Below are positions 20,673 through 29,838 of a stretch of DNA of 64,000 nt, piece by piece. Made by a program: the position numbers and the translations under genes. Position 1 is the stretch's first letter. Each line of letters starts with the position of its first letter. The DNA comes from Ligilactobacillus aviarius subsp. aviarius DSM 20655 (GTDB taxonomy: Bacteria > Bacillota > Bacilli > Lactobacillales > Lactobacillaceae): the NCBI RefSeq assembly GCF_001436315.1, contig NZ_AYZA01000016.1, forward strand, positions 62,001-126,000, read 5' to 3'. The notes below the pieces were generated by a model. It did no database searches. It saw only the letters and a list, made by a program, of their open reading frames with translations, and had not been told where the DNA came from.

Positions 20673-22619
20673 ATGGGAAATGTTCAATTTGTTCTTGGCG
20701 GTGCTCCGGTCACAAAGGGGAAACAAGCATCGATCAAGGATAACCTCTATATGCACGTTAATTATGATTGGCTTCAAAAAGCTCAAATTCCAGTTGACAA
20801 ACCCGCAGCCGGCAGTTTTCAAGACATGGACGAAGCCGTTCACCAAAAATTAATGAATGACTTTGACCGTTACCATCAAGGAAAGCTTTCGGCTCCCAAC
20901 CCAATGTTTGCTGAAGCAATGAAAATGCACCAACTTGCCCTTGATTTTAAACAACGGGAACAAGAAGGCGTTACGTCGTTATTGGAAGTCATCAAACCAA
21001 TTCAGAAACTCTCGCTTCTTACCGATTTAAGTCATCAATTGACTGACTGGGTCAAAAATGGATTTCCGCTTCCATTGACGATCGACGTTGAACCAGATTG
21101 GAAAAATACAGCGCAAAATGCCGTTTTCATGTATGCTCCGGAGCTGATTTTGCCGGATAAAACCTATTACACTAAACCTGAAAGCGATGAATTACTGCAC
21201 ACTTGGGCAACCATGACAAGCCAATTGTTGCAAGCCCTCGGTTATAATCAAGAACAGGCTGCGGATATTGTCAACCAAGCGCTTGTCTTTGATAAACTGC
21301 TTGTACCGCATGTTCTTCCAGCTGATGAACTCGCCGATTATCCAAAACAGTATAATCCGCGGACACTGAAAGAAATCCAACAATACAGTCAAAGCTTTGA
21401 TTTCGCATCCACAATTTCAGAACTGATTGATGATCATCCGGAAAAGGTGATCGTTACCCAACCGCAGTTCTTTGAACACTTTGATCAAATTGTAAACGAC
21501 ACGACCTTCAAGAACCTCAAGAGCTGGATCTTAACGAAGACCGTGAACTCGCTTGCTAAGTTACTGACAGATGATTTGCGGCAAACCGCCGACCAATTCC
21601 ATCAAAAACTTTCCGGAACGCAAAAGCCAGTTTCTCAACGGAAATTTGCATATCAAATCGTTGATGAAACATTTAAATATGTGATTGGCGACTTCTACGG
21701 CAAGAAGTATTTTGGCGAAGACGCCAAGGCTGATGCAACTAAGATGATCCAACAAATGATTCAAATTTATAAGCACCGGCTTGAAAAAAATGACTGGCTC
21801 GGTGACCAAACCCGGGCAAAGGCGATCACGAAACTTGACCACATCGCCATTAAGGTTGGATTCCCTGAAAAAATTAAACCGGTGTATGCCAAAATGAAAA
21901 TTATTCCAGCCGAAGACGGCGGAACATTACTGGGTAATTATCTTAATGTTGAACGGATCAAGATTGCTGATAATTTTGAAAGTTACCATCGCCCGGTTGA
22001 CCGAACTGAGTGGGACATGCCATCACAACTTGTTAATGCGTGCTACGATCCGTCACGGAATGACATTACATTCCCAGCAGCAATCTTAGAAAAGCCGTTT
22101 TATGACCTGCATCAATCCCACAGCAAAAACTTTGGCGGAATCGGGTGTGTAATGGGCCATGAAATTTCACACGCGTTTGATAATAACGGTGCTCATTTTG
22201 ACGAATACGGCAATATGACCAACTGGTGGACTAAGGAAGATTTCGCCCACTTTGAAAAGTTAACCCGGGAAATGATCAATGAATTTGACGGAATTCCATT
22301 CGCCGGCGGAACCGTGAACGGTAAGCTTGTCGTTTCAGAAAACATCGCGGATAACGGCGGAATGAGTTGTGCGCTTGAAGCCCTTAAACAAAGTGCTGAC
22401 GCCGACTTACAAGAATTCTTCACTAACTGGGCAACCATTTGGCGGATGAAAGCCAGCCCGGCATACGAAAAGATGCTCCTTGCAACTGACGTGCACGCTC
22501 CTGAAATGCTGCGCGGAAATGTGCAACCGCAAAACTTTGATGATTTCTACCAGACATTTGATATTTATCAAGGTGATGGGATGTGGCTTGAACCGGATAA
22601 ACGGGTTCAGATTTGGTAA
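20673..22619 (+). CDS. pepO: PepO-type neutral endopeptidase (M13, neprilysin family)
   Basis: A 648-residue zinc metallopeptidase of family M13, which cleaves oligopeptides of limited size in the cytoplasm of lactic acid bacteria. VMGHEISHAFD holds the zinc-binding HEISH, and ENIADNGG supplies the third ligand Glu. The C-terminal half (VNACYDPSRNDITFPAAI, then the substrate-binding region) is complete. No signal peptide or membrane anchor is seen, so it is cytoplasmic like lactococcal PepO. The start MGNVQF follows GAAAGGAG by eight bases; the in-frame TTG six codons earlier lies before that site. It follows an amino acid antiporter gene, which may provide a peptide-to-amino-acid link. A strong terminator follows. 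Confidence 0.94.
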   Translation: MGNVQFVLGGAPVTKGKQASIKDNLYMHVNYDWLQKAQIPVDKPAAGSFQDMDEAVHQKLMNDFDRYHQGKLSAPNPMFAEAMKMHQLALDFKQREQEGVTSLLEVIKPIQKLSLLTDLSHQLTDWVKNGFPLPLTIDVEPDWKNTAQNAVFMYAPELILPDKTYYTKPESDELLHTWATMTSQLLQALGYNQEQAADIVNQALVFDKLLVPHVLPADELADYPKQYNPRTLKEIQQYSQSFDFASTISELIDDHPEKVIVTQPQFFEHFDQIVNDTTFKNLKSWILTKTVNSLAKLLTDDLRQTADQFHQKLSGTQKPVSQRKFAYQIVDETFKYVIGDFYGKKYFGEDAKADATKMIQQMIQIYKHRLEKNDWLGDQTRAKAITKLDHIAIKVGFPEKIKPVYAKMKIIPAEDGGTLLGNYLNVERIKIADNFESYHRPVDRTEWDMPSQLVNACYDPSRNDITFPAAILEKPFYDLHQSHSKNFGGIGCVMGHEISHAFDNNGAHFDEYGNMTNWWTKEDFAHFEKLTREMINEFDGIPFAGGTVNGKLVVSENIADNGGMSCALEALKQSADADLQEFFTNWATIWRMKASPAYEKMLLATDVHAPEMLRGNVQPQNFDDFYQTFDIYQGDGMWLEPDKRVQIW

Positions 22620-22631
22620 AAGTGAATAAGT

Positions 22632-22667
22632 AAAAAAGATTGCAACGTTTGTGTTGCAATCTTTTTT
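22632..22667. terminator. Bidirectional terminator between pepO and DUF4396 gene
   Basis: AAAAAAGATTGCAAC and GTTGCAATCTTTTTT form a long stem. T-runs on both strands serve the convergent genes. Confidence 0.9.
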
Positions 22668-22670
22668 GAT

Positions 22671-23387
22671 TTACATTCCCTTCTTAATTCCCAATTTCAC
22701 CAACAACCAATTCATCGGGTATGCCGTTACAAACCCGCATGCCATTCCAATTGCCATCATTAACCAAAATGCAGGCATTACCGGTGTGAAATGTAAATGC
22801 AAGCCAAAGTTGATAATTGCTGACCAGCCGTACATGCCGACTTGCCAGGCTGTGAGTGACCAGAAATCGATCTTAAATGCTTGAAACAGTTTATAGCCAA
22901 CTGAACCATCCATCATTGGTGCAATTGCTGCATATTGGAATAAAACGCCGATAATCAATGCTAAAACATAATCAAAGAGCCATTCGCCAAATAACTTTTG
23001 GTTCAAAATGCTAAAACTTAATAAATAATAAAAAATCCATGAACCAACTAAATCTGATAAACTGCATCCGGCACCACAGTGAAGCGCGTCCACCACGATT
23101 CCTTGCCAAAACTTATCATATTTGTGATCATCCATTGGCATTTTCATTGATGCATCCATCTTCATCTTCATCGATTTCATCGGCATTGACATCTTCATTT
23201 TGCGATGTTTTCCGAGAGTAAAATAGGCCCACAAAATTAACGGCCCACCCCACAACGCATTAATTGGCCAAACCGCATCCATAATCTTCATTGCTTGCGG
23301 ATGACGAATTACATCAATCAAAATGATGACCGCTGATAAAATTCCAATCACGATCCATCCAATTGCAATTTGATTTAATAACTCCAT
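22671..23387 (-). CDS. DUF4396 membrane protein with Met-rich loop, probable copper role
   Basis: A 238-residue membrane protein with about six hydrophobic segments; it matches what I know of the DUF4396 family, whose function is not established. Residues about 64-86 form a loop extremely rich in methionine and lysine (MKMSMPMKSM, then KMKMDASMKMPMDDH). Such Met-x-Met strings bind Cu(I) in CopA-, CopC- and Ctr1-like proteins. HCGAGC shortly after adds His and Cys. It is divergent from a cupredoxin-copper ATPase operon with a cop box between them. The ATG follows GGAAGGTGAG. I infer a role in copper handling from motif and location; another metal such as silver is possible. Confidence 0.7.
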   Translation of the reverse strand: MELLNQIAIGWIVIGILSAVIILIDVIRHPQAMKIMDAVWPINALWGGPLILWAYFTLGKHRKMKMSMPMKSMKMKMDASMKMPMDDHKYDKFWQGIVVDALHCGAGCSLSDLVGSWIFYYLLSFSILNQKLFGEWLFDYVLALIIGVLFQYAAIAPMMDGSVGYKLFQAFKIDFWSLTAWQVGMYGWSAIINFGLHLHFTPVMPAFWLMMAIGMACGFVTAYPMNWLLVKLGIKKGM

Positions 23388-23444
23388 TTATCTCACCTTC
23401 CATTTTCTATTATAGTCAGTTGACAGGCGGAATCACGATATTTG

Positions 23445-23473
23445 TTTACATTTGTAAACGACAACGCTATAAT
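23445..23473 (+). promoter_or_regulatory. Copper operon promoter with cop box
   Basis: -35 TTTACA (23445-23450) and -10 TATAAT (23468-23473) are 17 bases apart. TACATTTGTA at 23447-23456 matches the CopY/CopR operator TACAnnTGTA and overlaps the -35, a classical copper-relieved repression design. A minus-strand TATAAT at 23409-23414 could serve the divergent DUF4396 gene. No copY gene lies in the window. Confidence 0.85.
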
Positions 23474-23507
23474 GAATTTGAAATCATAAAGAAAGGACTG
23501 ACTTAAG

Positions 23508-23879
23508 ATGATTAACGCAATCGTTTTTGGTCTCGCCGTCGCATTGATTAGTTTCATTTGTTACTGGTTTTTCGGCAATCATCATGAACAAGCTGGCAAT
23601 TCAACTATTCAGAATAATGAACAGCATGCTACGATTGTTGTAAAAGGCGGTTATTCACCAAGTACCCTCATTCTGAAACAGGGAGTGCCTGCCAAGGTTA
23701 ACTTTGACATGCAAGATTCAACCGCTTGTTTAGCCCACGTTGTTTTTGAAAAACTGGGGGTTGATAAGGATTTAACAAAACAAAAAATTACAACAATCGA
23801 AATTCCAACCGATCAAAAAGGCGAAATTGACTACGCCTGCGGCATGGACATGTTCCATGGCAAGATCATCATTAAGTAA
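23508..23879 (+). CDS. Membrane-anchored cupredoxin-like copper protein
   Basis: A 123-residue protein with one N-terminal membrane segment (residues about 3-22) followed by a cupredoxin-like domain of the type found next to Gram-positive copper ATPases. Likely copper ligands are the Cys and His of TACLAHVVF and the Cys, Met and His of YACGMDMFHGK. The domain should face outside if the first segment acts as a signal anchor. It is the first gene of a three-gene operon behind a cop box; the second gene is a shorter copy of the same domain. It may pass copper to or receive it from the ATPase; this is inferred from context. Confidence 0.85.
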   Translation: MINAIVFGLAVALISFICYWFFGNHHEQAGNSTIQNNEQHATIVVKGGYSPSTLILKQGVPAKVNFDMQDSTACLAHVVFEKLGVDKDLTKQKITTIEIPTDQKGEIDYACGMDMFHGKIIIK

Positions 23880-23895
23880 GGAAAGGAAAATCATC

Positions 23896-24210
23896 ATGGG
23901 ATTAAAAGACTTATTTCACAAGAAAAATCAAGCAACAATGAAGGATGGCAACCAAGTTATTAAAGTCAACGTTGCCAATGGTTATGAACCGGAAGTCGTT
24001 GAATTCAAACAAGGCACTCCAGCTAAAATCATTTTTAACCGTTCAAACGATTCAGCTTGCCTTGCCCGCGTTCAATCTGATGAAATGCAATTCAACACCG
24101 ACCTTCCTTTGAACCAAGACGTTGAAGTTGCAATCAATACGGATCAAAAAGGCGAATTCAACTATGCATGCGGAATGAATATGTTCCACGGAAAGGTTGT
24201 TATTAAGTAA
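23896..24210 (+). CDS. Soluble cupredoxin-like copper protein
   Basis: A 104-residue relative of the preceding gene product without a membrane segment ([12 protein letters not shown] at the N-terminus). The same ligand pattern is present: SACLARVQS (the His of the first copy is Arg here) and [11 protein letters not shown]. The start is the ATG at 23896 after GAAAGGAAAA; an in-frame ATG further upstream overlaps the previous gene. Its TAA stop shares one base with the ATG of the ATPase gene (TAATG), so translation is probably coupled. As the ATPase has no N-terminal metal-binding domain, this small protein could be its cytoplasmic copper donor; that is a hypothesis. Confidence 0.85.
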   Translation: MGLKDLFHKKNQATMKDGNQVIKVNVANGYEPEVVEFKQGTPAKIIFNRSNDSACLARVQSDEMQFNTDLPLNQDVEVAINTDQKGEFNYACGMNMFHGKVVIK

Positions 24211-26153
24211 TGAAGCTTTCAAATCTGCAACGGTTTTGGATCTCCTTCATTTTAGCAGTCCCAATGCTGATCCAAATGCTGGCAATGCCGTTTCATTGGC
24301 AAATGCCGGGTTACCGCTGGATTGCATTTGGGACGACAACAATCATTATGCTGATTGCGGCCATTCCATATTGGAAAAGCGCATGGGCCGCTTTTAAGCA
24401 CCATAACTCCAATATGAATACCCTTGTCGCTGTCGGAACGACCGTTGCGTACTTTTATTCGATCTTTGCCCTTTTCACGGGGCGCGATGTCTACTTTGAA
24501 AGTGCCGCGTACGTTACGATTTTTGTTCTGCTTGGTGATGCAATGGAAGAACGCATGCATAATAATGCTTCAAACGCCCTAGGCAAATTATTGGAACTTC
24601 AGGTTAAAAAGGCTGAGGTTTTAAAAGATGGAAAGTATGTTGATGTTCCGCTTGATCAGGTCAAAGTTGGCGACACCATTCGCGTTCGTCCTGGACAAAA
24701 AATCGCCGTTGACGGTGTCATTACAAAAGGCTCAACGACCGTTGATGAATCAATGATCACCGGCGAAAGCATGCCCGTTGAAAAAACGGTCGGCGATCCG
24801 GTTGTGGGTTCAACGATCAATAACAACGGTTCAATTTTGTTCAAAGCAACTAAGGTCGGAAAAGATACGATGCTTTCTCAAATCGTTGAGATGGTTAAAA
24901 AGGCTCAAACCAGTCACGCACCGATTCAAAATTTAACTGATAAGATCGCGGGAATCTTTGTTCCAGCTGTTTTGATCATCGCCATCATCACGTTTACCGT
25001 TTGGTTCGTCTTCTTCCATGCAACGGCTGTTCAGGCAATGCTGTTTGCCGTTTCGGTCGTTGTAATTGCGTGTCCATGTGCGCTTGGCCTTGCTACCCCA
25101 ACTGCACTAATGGTAGGAACTGCCCGGGCAGCAAAGATGGGGATCCTGATCAAAAATGGTGAAGCGTTGGAGGAAGCCAATGGCCTTCAAACCATCGTCT
25201 TTGATAAAACCGGAACCATTACCAACGGAAAACCGATCGTCACCGATCTTATTGGTGATCCGCAGCAGGTGCTTCCAATTGCCGGGAGTTTGGAAGAAAA
25301 TTCTGAGCATCCGCTTGCCCACGCAATCATGACCAAGGTGAAAGAAAGCCAAATCAAATTTCCTTCCGCTCAAAACTTTAAGGATCTGCGGGGAAAAGGA
25401 GTTCAAGCCTTGGTTAACGGCCAACCTGCCTTTATTGGAAACGCCAAACTGGTAACTGACTGTCAGCTTTCTGCCGAGTTGCAAAAGCAAATGATTGCTC
25501 TTCAAGATGAAGCCAAAACCGTCGTTTTAGTTGGAATCGCCGACCTGGTAATCGGCCTCATTGCAATTCAGGATACCCCGAAACCGACATCGGCTGAAGC
25601 GATTGCGAAGTTAAAAGCGCGAGGGCTAAAAACCGTTATGTTAACGGGTGATAACCGAAACGTTGCCCAGGCAATTGCTGACCAAGTCGGCATCGACCAG
25701 GTGATTGCCGAAGTCCTTCCGGGTGAAAAAGCCGAACAGATCAAAAAGATTCAACAATCAACATCGGGAAAGGTCGCTTTCATTGGTGACGGCGTCAACG
25801 ATGCACCCGCCCTTTCAACTGCTGATATTGGAATCGCAATGGGTTCCGGTACGGATATCGCAATTGAGTCCGGTGAGATCGTACTTGTTCAAAATGATCT
25901 GCGCGAAGTTGTTTGCGCCCTTGATATTTCAAGAAAAACATTTAACCGAATCAAACTTAATCTATTTTGGGCATTAATCTACAACGTGATTGGAATCCCA
26001 ATTGCTGCCGGAATGTTTGCTCACTTGGGCCTTGAACTTAGTCCCGAGTTAGCCGGCCTGGCAATGGCCTTTTCATCAGTCACGGTCGTCGGTTCATCGT
26101 TGCTGCTTAACAAAGCTAAAATTGAAGATGATCCGCAATTAAGAAAAGAATAG
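24210..26153 (+). CDS. copA: Copper-exporting P1B-type ATPase without N-terminal HMA domain
   Basis: A 647-residue P-type ATPase that pumps Cu(I) out of the cytoplasm. In order: TGES at 184-187 (actuator), CPC at 288-290 inside [14 protein letters not shown] (transport site of Cu(I) pumps), DKTGT at 332-336 (phosphorylation site), SEHPLAHAI (nucleotide-binding HP motif) and [10 protein letters not shown] (hinge). CPC rather than CPH places it with Cu(I) ATPases. The protein begins directly at the first membrane segments, with no CxxC metal-binding domain and no His-rich head, unlike most CopA proteins. It is the last gene of the operon and starts on the stop codon of the small cupredoxin gene. 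Confidence 0.95.
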   Translation: MKLSNLQRFWISFILAVPMLIQMLAMPFHWQMPGYRWIAFGTTTIIMLIAAIPYWKSAWAAFKHHNSNMNTLVAVGTTVAYFYSIFALFTGRDVYFESAAYVTIFVLLGDAMEERMHNNASNALGKLLELQVKKAEVLKDGKYVDVPLDQVKVGDTIRVRPGQKIAVDGVITKGSTTVDESMITGESMPVEKTVGDPVVGSTINNNGSILFKATKVGKDTMLSQIVEMVKKAQTSHAPIQNLTDKIAGIFVPAVLIIAIITFTVWFVFFHATAVQAMLFAVSVVVIACPCALGLATPTALMVGTARAAKMGILIKNGEALEEANGLQTIVFDKTGTITNGKPIVTDLIGDPQQVLPIAGSLEENSEHPLAHAIMTKVKESQIKFPSAQNFKDLRGKGVQALVNGQPAFIGNAKLVTDCQLSAELQKQMIALQDEAKTVVLVGIADLVIGLIAIQDTPKPTSAEAIAKLKARGLKTVMLTGDNRNVAQAIADQVGIDQVIAEVLPGEKAEQIKKIQQSTSGKVAFIGDGVNDAPALSTADIGIAMGSGTDIAIESGEIVLVQNDLREVVCALDISRKTFNRIKLNLFWALIYNVIGIPIAAGMFAHLGLELSPELAGLAMAFSSVTVVGSSLLLNKAKIEDDPQLRKE

Positions 26154-26160
26154 TGGAGAG

Positions 26161-26319
26161 AGGCTGTGACATAAGTCGCAGCTTCTTTGTTATATCCGCA
26201 TAATCGGACTCCAAAACAAACGGGCTACTTGGAAGTTCGAAAACCTCCGAATCTACGCTGCGCGATTCGTTCGCTTTTCTGCTTCCACCACGTTCGTTTT
26301 TAACGTTTTGTCACACCTT
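26161..26319. repeat. Structured intergenic element after copA
   Basis: About 160 bases with nested inverted repeats. The ends AGGCTGTGACA (26161-26171) and TGTCACACCT (26309-26318) are complementary apart from a bulged C. GCTGTGACATAAGTCGCAGC near the left end is a hairpin followed by TTCTTT, a plausible copA terminator. Inside, GGAAG/CTTCC and CGAATC/GATTCG pair in order. Elements beginning like this are, in my recollection, dispersed in lactobacillus intergenic regions; copies elsewhere in this genome cannot be checked here. Confidence 0.5.
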
Positions 26320-26562
26320 CCTTTTTTTATTCATATAATTAAATACCCATATTCTTGACGCGATATTTGCTTTCTAACCGGTCAATATAATGGAATTATT
26401 AGGCAGACGATGTACGCTAGTTATAGGAGCTCTAAATGAAAGCGTTTATCTCATTGATAATAAAGGCCTGTTATCATGATCATCTTGATTGATGTTGCAG
26501 AGACGTTTAACTAAGGTGGAATGATCGATCATCCACCTTTGATATCCGAAGGGAGCGATAAT
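26320..26562 (+). other. Leader region of the AEC transporter gene
   Basis: A possible -10 TATAAT lies at 26386-26391 with no convincing -35, which would give a leader of about 165 bases. Near its end, 26513-26539 is a palindrome AAGGTGG-A-ATGATCGATCAT-CCACCTT, 11 bases upstream of the Shine-Dalgarno GGGAG. It has no T-run, so it is not a terminator; an operator or mRNA structure is possible. No gene is seen here. Confidence 0.5.
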
Positions 26563-27744
26563 ATGTTCACAATTATCAAGAACGATATTATCCCGATCCT
26601 GATTATCATGATTCTTGGTTACGTTTGCGGAAAATTCCATGTTTTTGATGATGACCAGCGGCAGGGATTAAATAAATTAGTTCTTAATATTGCTCTTCCT
26701 GCAGCTTTATTTATTTCAATTGTTAAAGCAACCCGCAAAATTTTTGCTAAAGATATTGTCTTAACTTTGATCTCGATTGTCGGAGTTACAGGATTATTTA
26801 TGTTAAGTTATTACCTCGACAAGGTAATGTTTCACCGGACAACGCAAGAAGCAGCTGTCTGCGCGCTGATTGCGGGATCCCCGACGATTGGATTCCTCGG
26901 GTTTGCTGTCCTTGATCCAATTTACGGAAATAACGTTTCAACAAACCTGATCATTGGGATCGTTTCGATCGTCGTCAATGCCATTACGATTCCAATTGGA
27001 CTAGCACTGATCAATCACGGCCAGGCTAAGATTCGGGCGAAAGTTGCAAAGTCAAAATCGAAAAATACAACTACTCAACTCGATCAACCAGATAAAATCA
27101 AAAAGCCTGAATTAGCACGTGATGTTGATGTTAAATCCATTCCTGATGAAGTTCCAATTACCGATGCTGAAGCAAAAGCATTACGCGAAAAAGGCGCCAA
27201 ACGTGAAATCGACTTGATTCGGGCAGAATATGAATACACCAAACTGGAAGAAAAGGATAAAACCCCTTCAGTATGGGATTCAGTCATCAATGCGATCAAG
27301 CAGCCCGTTGCAGCTGCGCCATTGATTGCGGTTATTTTAGTATTGATCGGGATTCATATTCCAAATTCATGGGCCCCAACATTTGATTTGATTGCTAAAG
27401 CCAACTCTGGTGTTGCGGTGCTTGCAGCCGGGTTAGCATTATCGACCGTTAAATTCTCAATTGATAAGGAAGCCCTCTGGAATACATTCTTCCGGCTTTT
27501 CTTGACCCCCGCAATTATCGTTGCTGCCGCATACTTATGCGGAATGGGATCAGATCCAAATCAAATTTCAATGCTTTGTTTAGCAGTTGGATTACCACCG
27601 GCCTTTTCTGGAATCATTATTTCAAGCCGGTACAATATTTACGTTAAGGAAGGGGCAAGTTCCGTTGCAATTTCAACGGTCGGGTTTGCCGTTTCATGTA
27701 TCTTCTGGATTTGGGCATTACCGTTGATTGCTCATATCCTTTAG
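26563..27744 (+). CDS. AEC-family transporter, candidate oxalate/organic acid carrier
   Basis: A 393-residue permease of the auxin efflux carrier (AEC) family, with two bundles of hydrophobic segments separated by a charged cytoplasmic loop at about residues 160-245. Family members carry malate and other dicarboxylates. In Escherichia coli the AEC protein YfdV is encoded with formyl-CoA transferase and oxalyl-CoA decarboxylase (yfdW, yfdU). The same three functions lie within 6 kb here, although on opposite strands and with an acyltransferase gene between. I therefore propose oxalate uptake or oxalate/formate exchange; malate transport remains possible. The start MFTIIKND follows GGGAG by seven bases; the earlier in-frame ATG lies in a palindrome without a ribosome binding site. 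Confidence 0.8.
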   Translation: MFTIIKNDIIPILIIMILGYVCGKFHVFDDDQRQGLNKLVLNIALPAALFISIVKATRKIFAKDIVLTLISIVGVTGLFMLSYYLDKVMFHRTTQEAAVCALIAGSPTIGFLGFAVLDPIYGNNVSTNLIIGIVSIVVNAITIPIGLALINHGQAKIRAKVAKSKSKNTTTQLDQPDKIKKPELARDVDVKSIPDEVPITDAEAKALREKGAKREIDLIRAEYEYTKLEEKDKTPSVWDSVINAIKQPVAAAPLIAVILVLIGIHIPNSWAPTFDLIAKANSGVAVLAAGLALSTVKFSIDKEALWNTFFRLFLTPAIIVAAAYLCGMGSDPNQISMLCLAVGLPPAFSGIIISSRYNIYVKEGASSVAISTVGFAVSCIFWIWALPLIAHIL

Positions 27745-27754
27745 AATCTAAATT

Positions 27755-27795
27755 AAAAAAGGCAGATTGCATATTCAATGCAATCTGTCTTTTTT
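27755..27795. terminator. Bidirectional terminator, AEC / oatA
   Basis: AAAAAAGGCAGATTGCAT and ATGCAATCTGTCTTTTTT form a long stem around a short loop, with T-runs for both convergent genes. Confidence 0.9.
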
Positions 27796-29682
27796 CTAAT
27801 GATCATAATATTTCAAAATACTCTTCAAAACAAAGTCACCATAAAATTTCAGTCCGTATTCATTCGGGTGAACGTTATCTGCATAGAACCAGTCTGGATG
27901 GTTATTCGAATAACTGTACCAATCAATGACATGCAAATTATGATATCGCTTCTGAGCTTGATTTAACGTGTTATTAACGTCATTTTGCCACGGTTTCGTT
28001 GGGACGTGGACATTTAACCAGAAGACCGTTCGTTGCGGCCCTAAGATGCTCATAATTTGATTTAAAGTATCCTGGGAAATCGTTCCGTTAGTCCCTAAGC
28101 TGATCAAAACGGTATTCGCCAATTGGTGGTTAGCATCCATCTGTTTCAAAACTGCTGGCGCTGCACTTGCCTGACGGCCAACCTGCGCATTGATAATCAT
28201 TTTCGGAAATTCGCCCTGCAACGTTGCTGACGCATCCGCCATGACTGAATCACCAACCCCGCTGATTTGAAGGTTGCTTGCAAATGCCTTGCCCTTATCC
28301 GTTACATTGCCATTTTTCACTAAAACATCCTTGTTGGAGGCCTTCGTTGGCTTTTGTTCACTGGTATATTTAATATGCTTATTCCGGTCCGCAACCTTCT
28401 TTTGGTTGGCCGCGATTTGATGTTGCAGTTCAGACCGATCCTTTTGGAAAACTCCGTTCGTTTCCGGTTTACAGAAAAATGTTCCGTAAAACGCAATGCC
28501 CAAAATCATCGCTCCAGCTACAACTCCTAAGTCATTCCATAATTGTTTTTTCTTAAATCCTAAACTCTGCTTGAGTACTGTAAACGTCTTCTTAAAGTTG
28601 AACCGCCGCAATGGAACTTCAATTAACCGGTAAGACAAATCACTGATCACTAAAATAATTGCAATTTCAATCAGCGCATTCAGCAATGGATGACTGCCGA
28701 CTTTGACCTTCGCTTCATAAAAGACCATTACGGGATATTGGTAAATGTAGATCCCATAACTGCGCTTTCCAAGCCAGGTAAAGACTTTATTCGTCAATAC
28801 GCGGTTTAAATCGGCTCCCGGGTGCGCAACGATTCCAACCAAAATCATTGAAACGATCGAGAAGAGGAACATTCCGCCGCGATAAACAAACGTTCCTTCG
28901 CCATTCATCATGAAGAACATAACAATGACCGCAATTAAAGCAATTACGCCTAAGACATCAAGGGTAACGCGGTGCGACTTATCAAGATTCTTCTTCAACC
29001 GGGTACTTGGCCAAATACATGCCAGGCCAACGCCCATCAAAATCGAAAACATCCGCGTATCGGTTCCATAATATACCCGCGAAGGATCATTTCCTGGATG
29101 ATATAAAGCTCCCATTAAAACTGCTGAAAGAATGGCAACGCCAAAAACGCCGAGACCAATCTTCAAATAGTTCTTTTTATTATGTAAAAGCCGTAAAAAC
29201 AGTACTAAAACAACCGGCCAAATCAAATAGAACTGACCTTCAATTGATAACGACCATAAGTGCGTCCATGGCGACTGTGCGCCAAAATTATTAAAGTATG
29301 ACTGATGATGCGCAATTTCAACCCAGTTATAAACATATGTTAAATTAGCAAGAATCGTCGTTTTGATCCCCTTTAACAATGATCGTTGGAACAGGGTAAT
29401 ATAAGCGGTCGTTCCTAAAACCATCGTTACCAAGCCGGGATATAACCGGTGGATCCGCCGACTATAAAAATCCTTGATACTGATGCTATCGGACTGTTCC
29501 CATTCTTGAAGAAGCAGGTCGGTGATCAGGTATCCTGATAATACAAAGAAGATGGGCACCCCTAAAAAGCCGCCCTTCATACTTCCAGGTAAAATGTGAT
29601 ACAGAATAACCGCAACAACTGCCAAGGTTCGGATTCCGTCAAACCCAGTGATATACCTGCTTTTTTTCAGCCTTTTCTCCAT
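27796..29682 (-). CDS. oatA: OatA-like acyltransferase (AT3 plus SGNH domain)
   Basis: A 628-residue protein with an acyltransferase-3 membrane domain (about ten segments, from FDGIRTLAVVAVILYH) and an extracellular SGNH hydrolase-like domain. Together they transfer acetyl groups across the membrane to cell-wall sugars, as in OatA, which O-acetylates MurNAc and gives lysozyme resistance. AT3 marks are RRIHRLYPG and HLWSLSIEGQFY. SGNH marks are SGVGDSVMADA (Ser), LGTNGT (Asn) and the Asp-x2-His of ADNVHPN. The start MEKRLKK follows GCGGAG by nine bases; 28 codons of open frame upstream lack such a site. It lies between frc and the AEC gene but a terminator separates it from frc. An OatB-type or exopolysaccharide acceptor cannot be excluded. 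Confidence 0.85.
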   Translation of the reverse strand: MEKRLKKSRYITGFDGIRTLAVVAVILYHILPGSMKGGFLGVPIFFVLSGYLITDLLLQEWEQSDSISIKDFYSRRIHRLYPGLVTMVLGTTAYITLFQRSLLKGIKTTILANLTYVYNWVEIAHHQSYFNNFGAQSPWTHLWSLSIEGQFYLIWPVVLVLFLRLLHNKKNYLKIGLGVFGVAILSAVLMGALYHPGNDPSRVYYGTDTRMFSILMGVGLACIWPSTRLKKNLDKSHRVTLDVLGVIALIAVIVMFFMMNGEGTFVYRGGMFLFSIVSMILVGIVAHPGADLNRVLTNKVFTWLGKRSYGIYIYQYPVMVFYEAKVKVGSHPLLNALIEIAIILVISDLSYRLIEVPLRRFNFKKTFTVLKQSLGFKKKQLWNDLGVVAGAMILGIAFYGTFFCKPETNGVFQKDRSELQHQIAANQKKVADRNKHIKYTSEQKPTKASNKDVLVKNGNVTDKGKAFASNLQISGVGDSVMADASATLQGEFPKMIINAQVGRQASAAPAVLKQMDANHQLANTVLISLGTNGTISQDTLNQIMSILGPQRTVFWLNVHVPTKPWQNDVNNTLNQAQKRYHNLHVIDWYSYSNNHPDWFYADNVHPNEYGLKFYGDFVLKSILKYYDH

Positions 29683-29785
29683 TGCAAAATACTCCGCTCT
29701 ATCCTTAATAGTACCTGTTAAATTATACTCCCTTTTAGCTAAATTGTTGATACTGAAAAGAAGCAAAACTAATTTACTTGCATAT

Positions 29786-29825
29786 AAAAAAATCTCTGCT
29801 CAGCGTTTCCGCCAAACAGGGATTT
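29786..29825 (-). terminator. Terminator of the oxc-frc operon
   Basis: AAATCCCTG and CAGAGATTT pair on the minus strand (one G-T pair) around an 18-base loop and are followed by seven T. It lies just after the frc stop. Confidence 0.75.
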
Positions 29826-29838
29826 CTTTATTCAACTT

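Noticed and set aside
23827-23895. Longer start for the second cupredoxin gene
   Set aside because: It would overlap the previous gene out of frame; the ATG at 23896 has GAAAGGA at proper distance and matches the domain start.
26513-26539. T-box leader before the AEC gene
   Set aside because: AAGGTGGAA resembles a T-box only superficially; the AGGGTGGNACCGCG core, specifier loop and terminator are absent.
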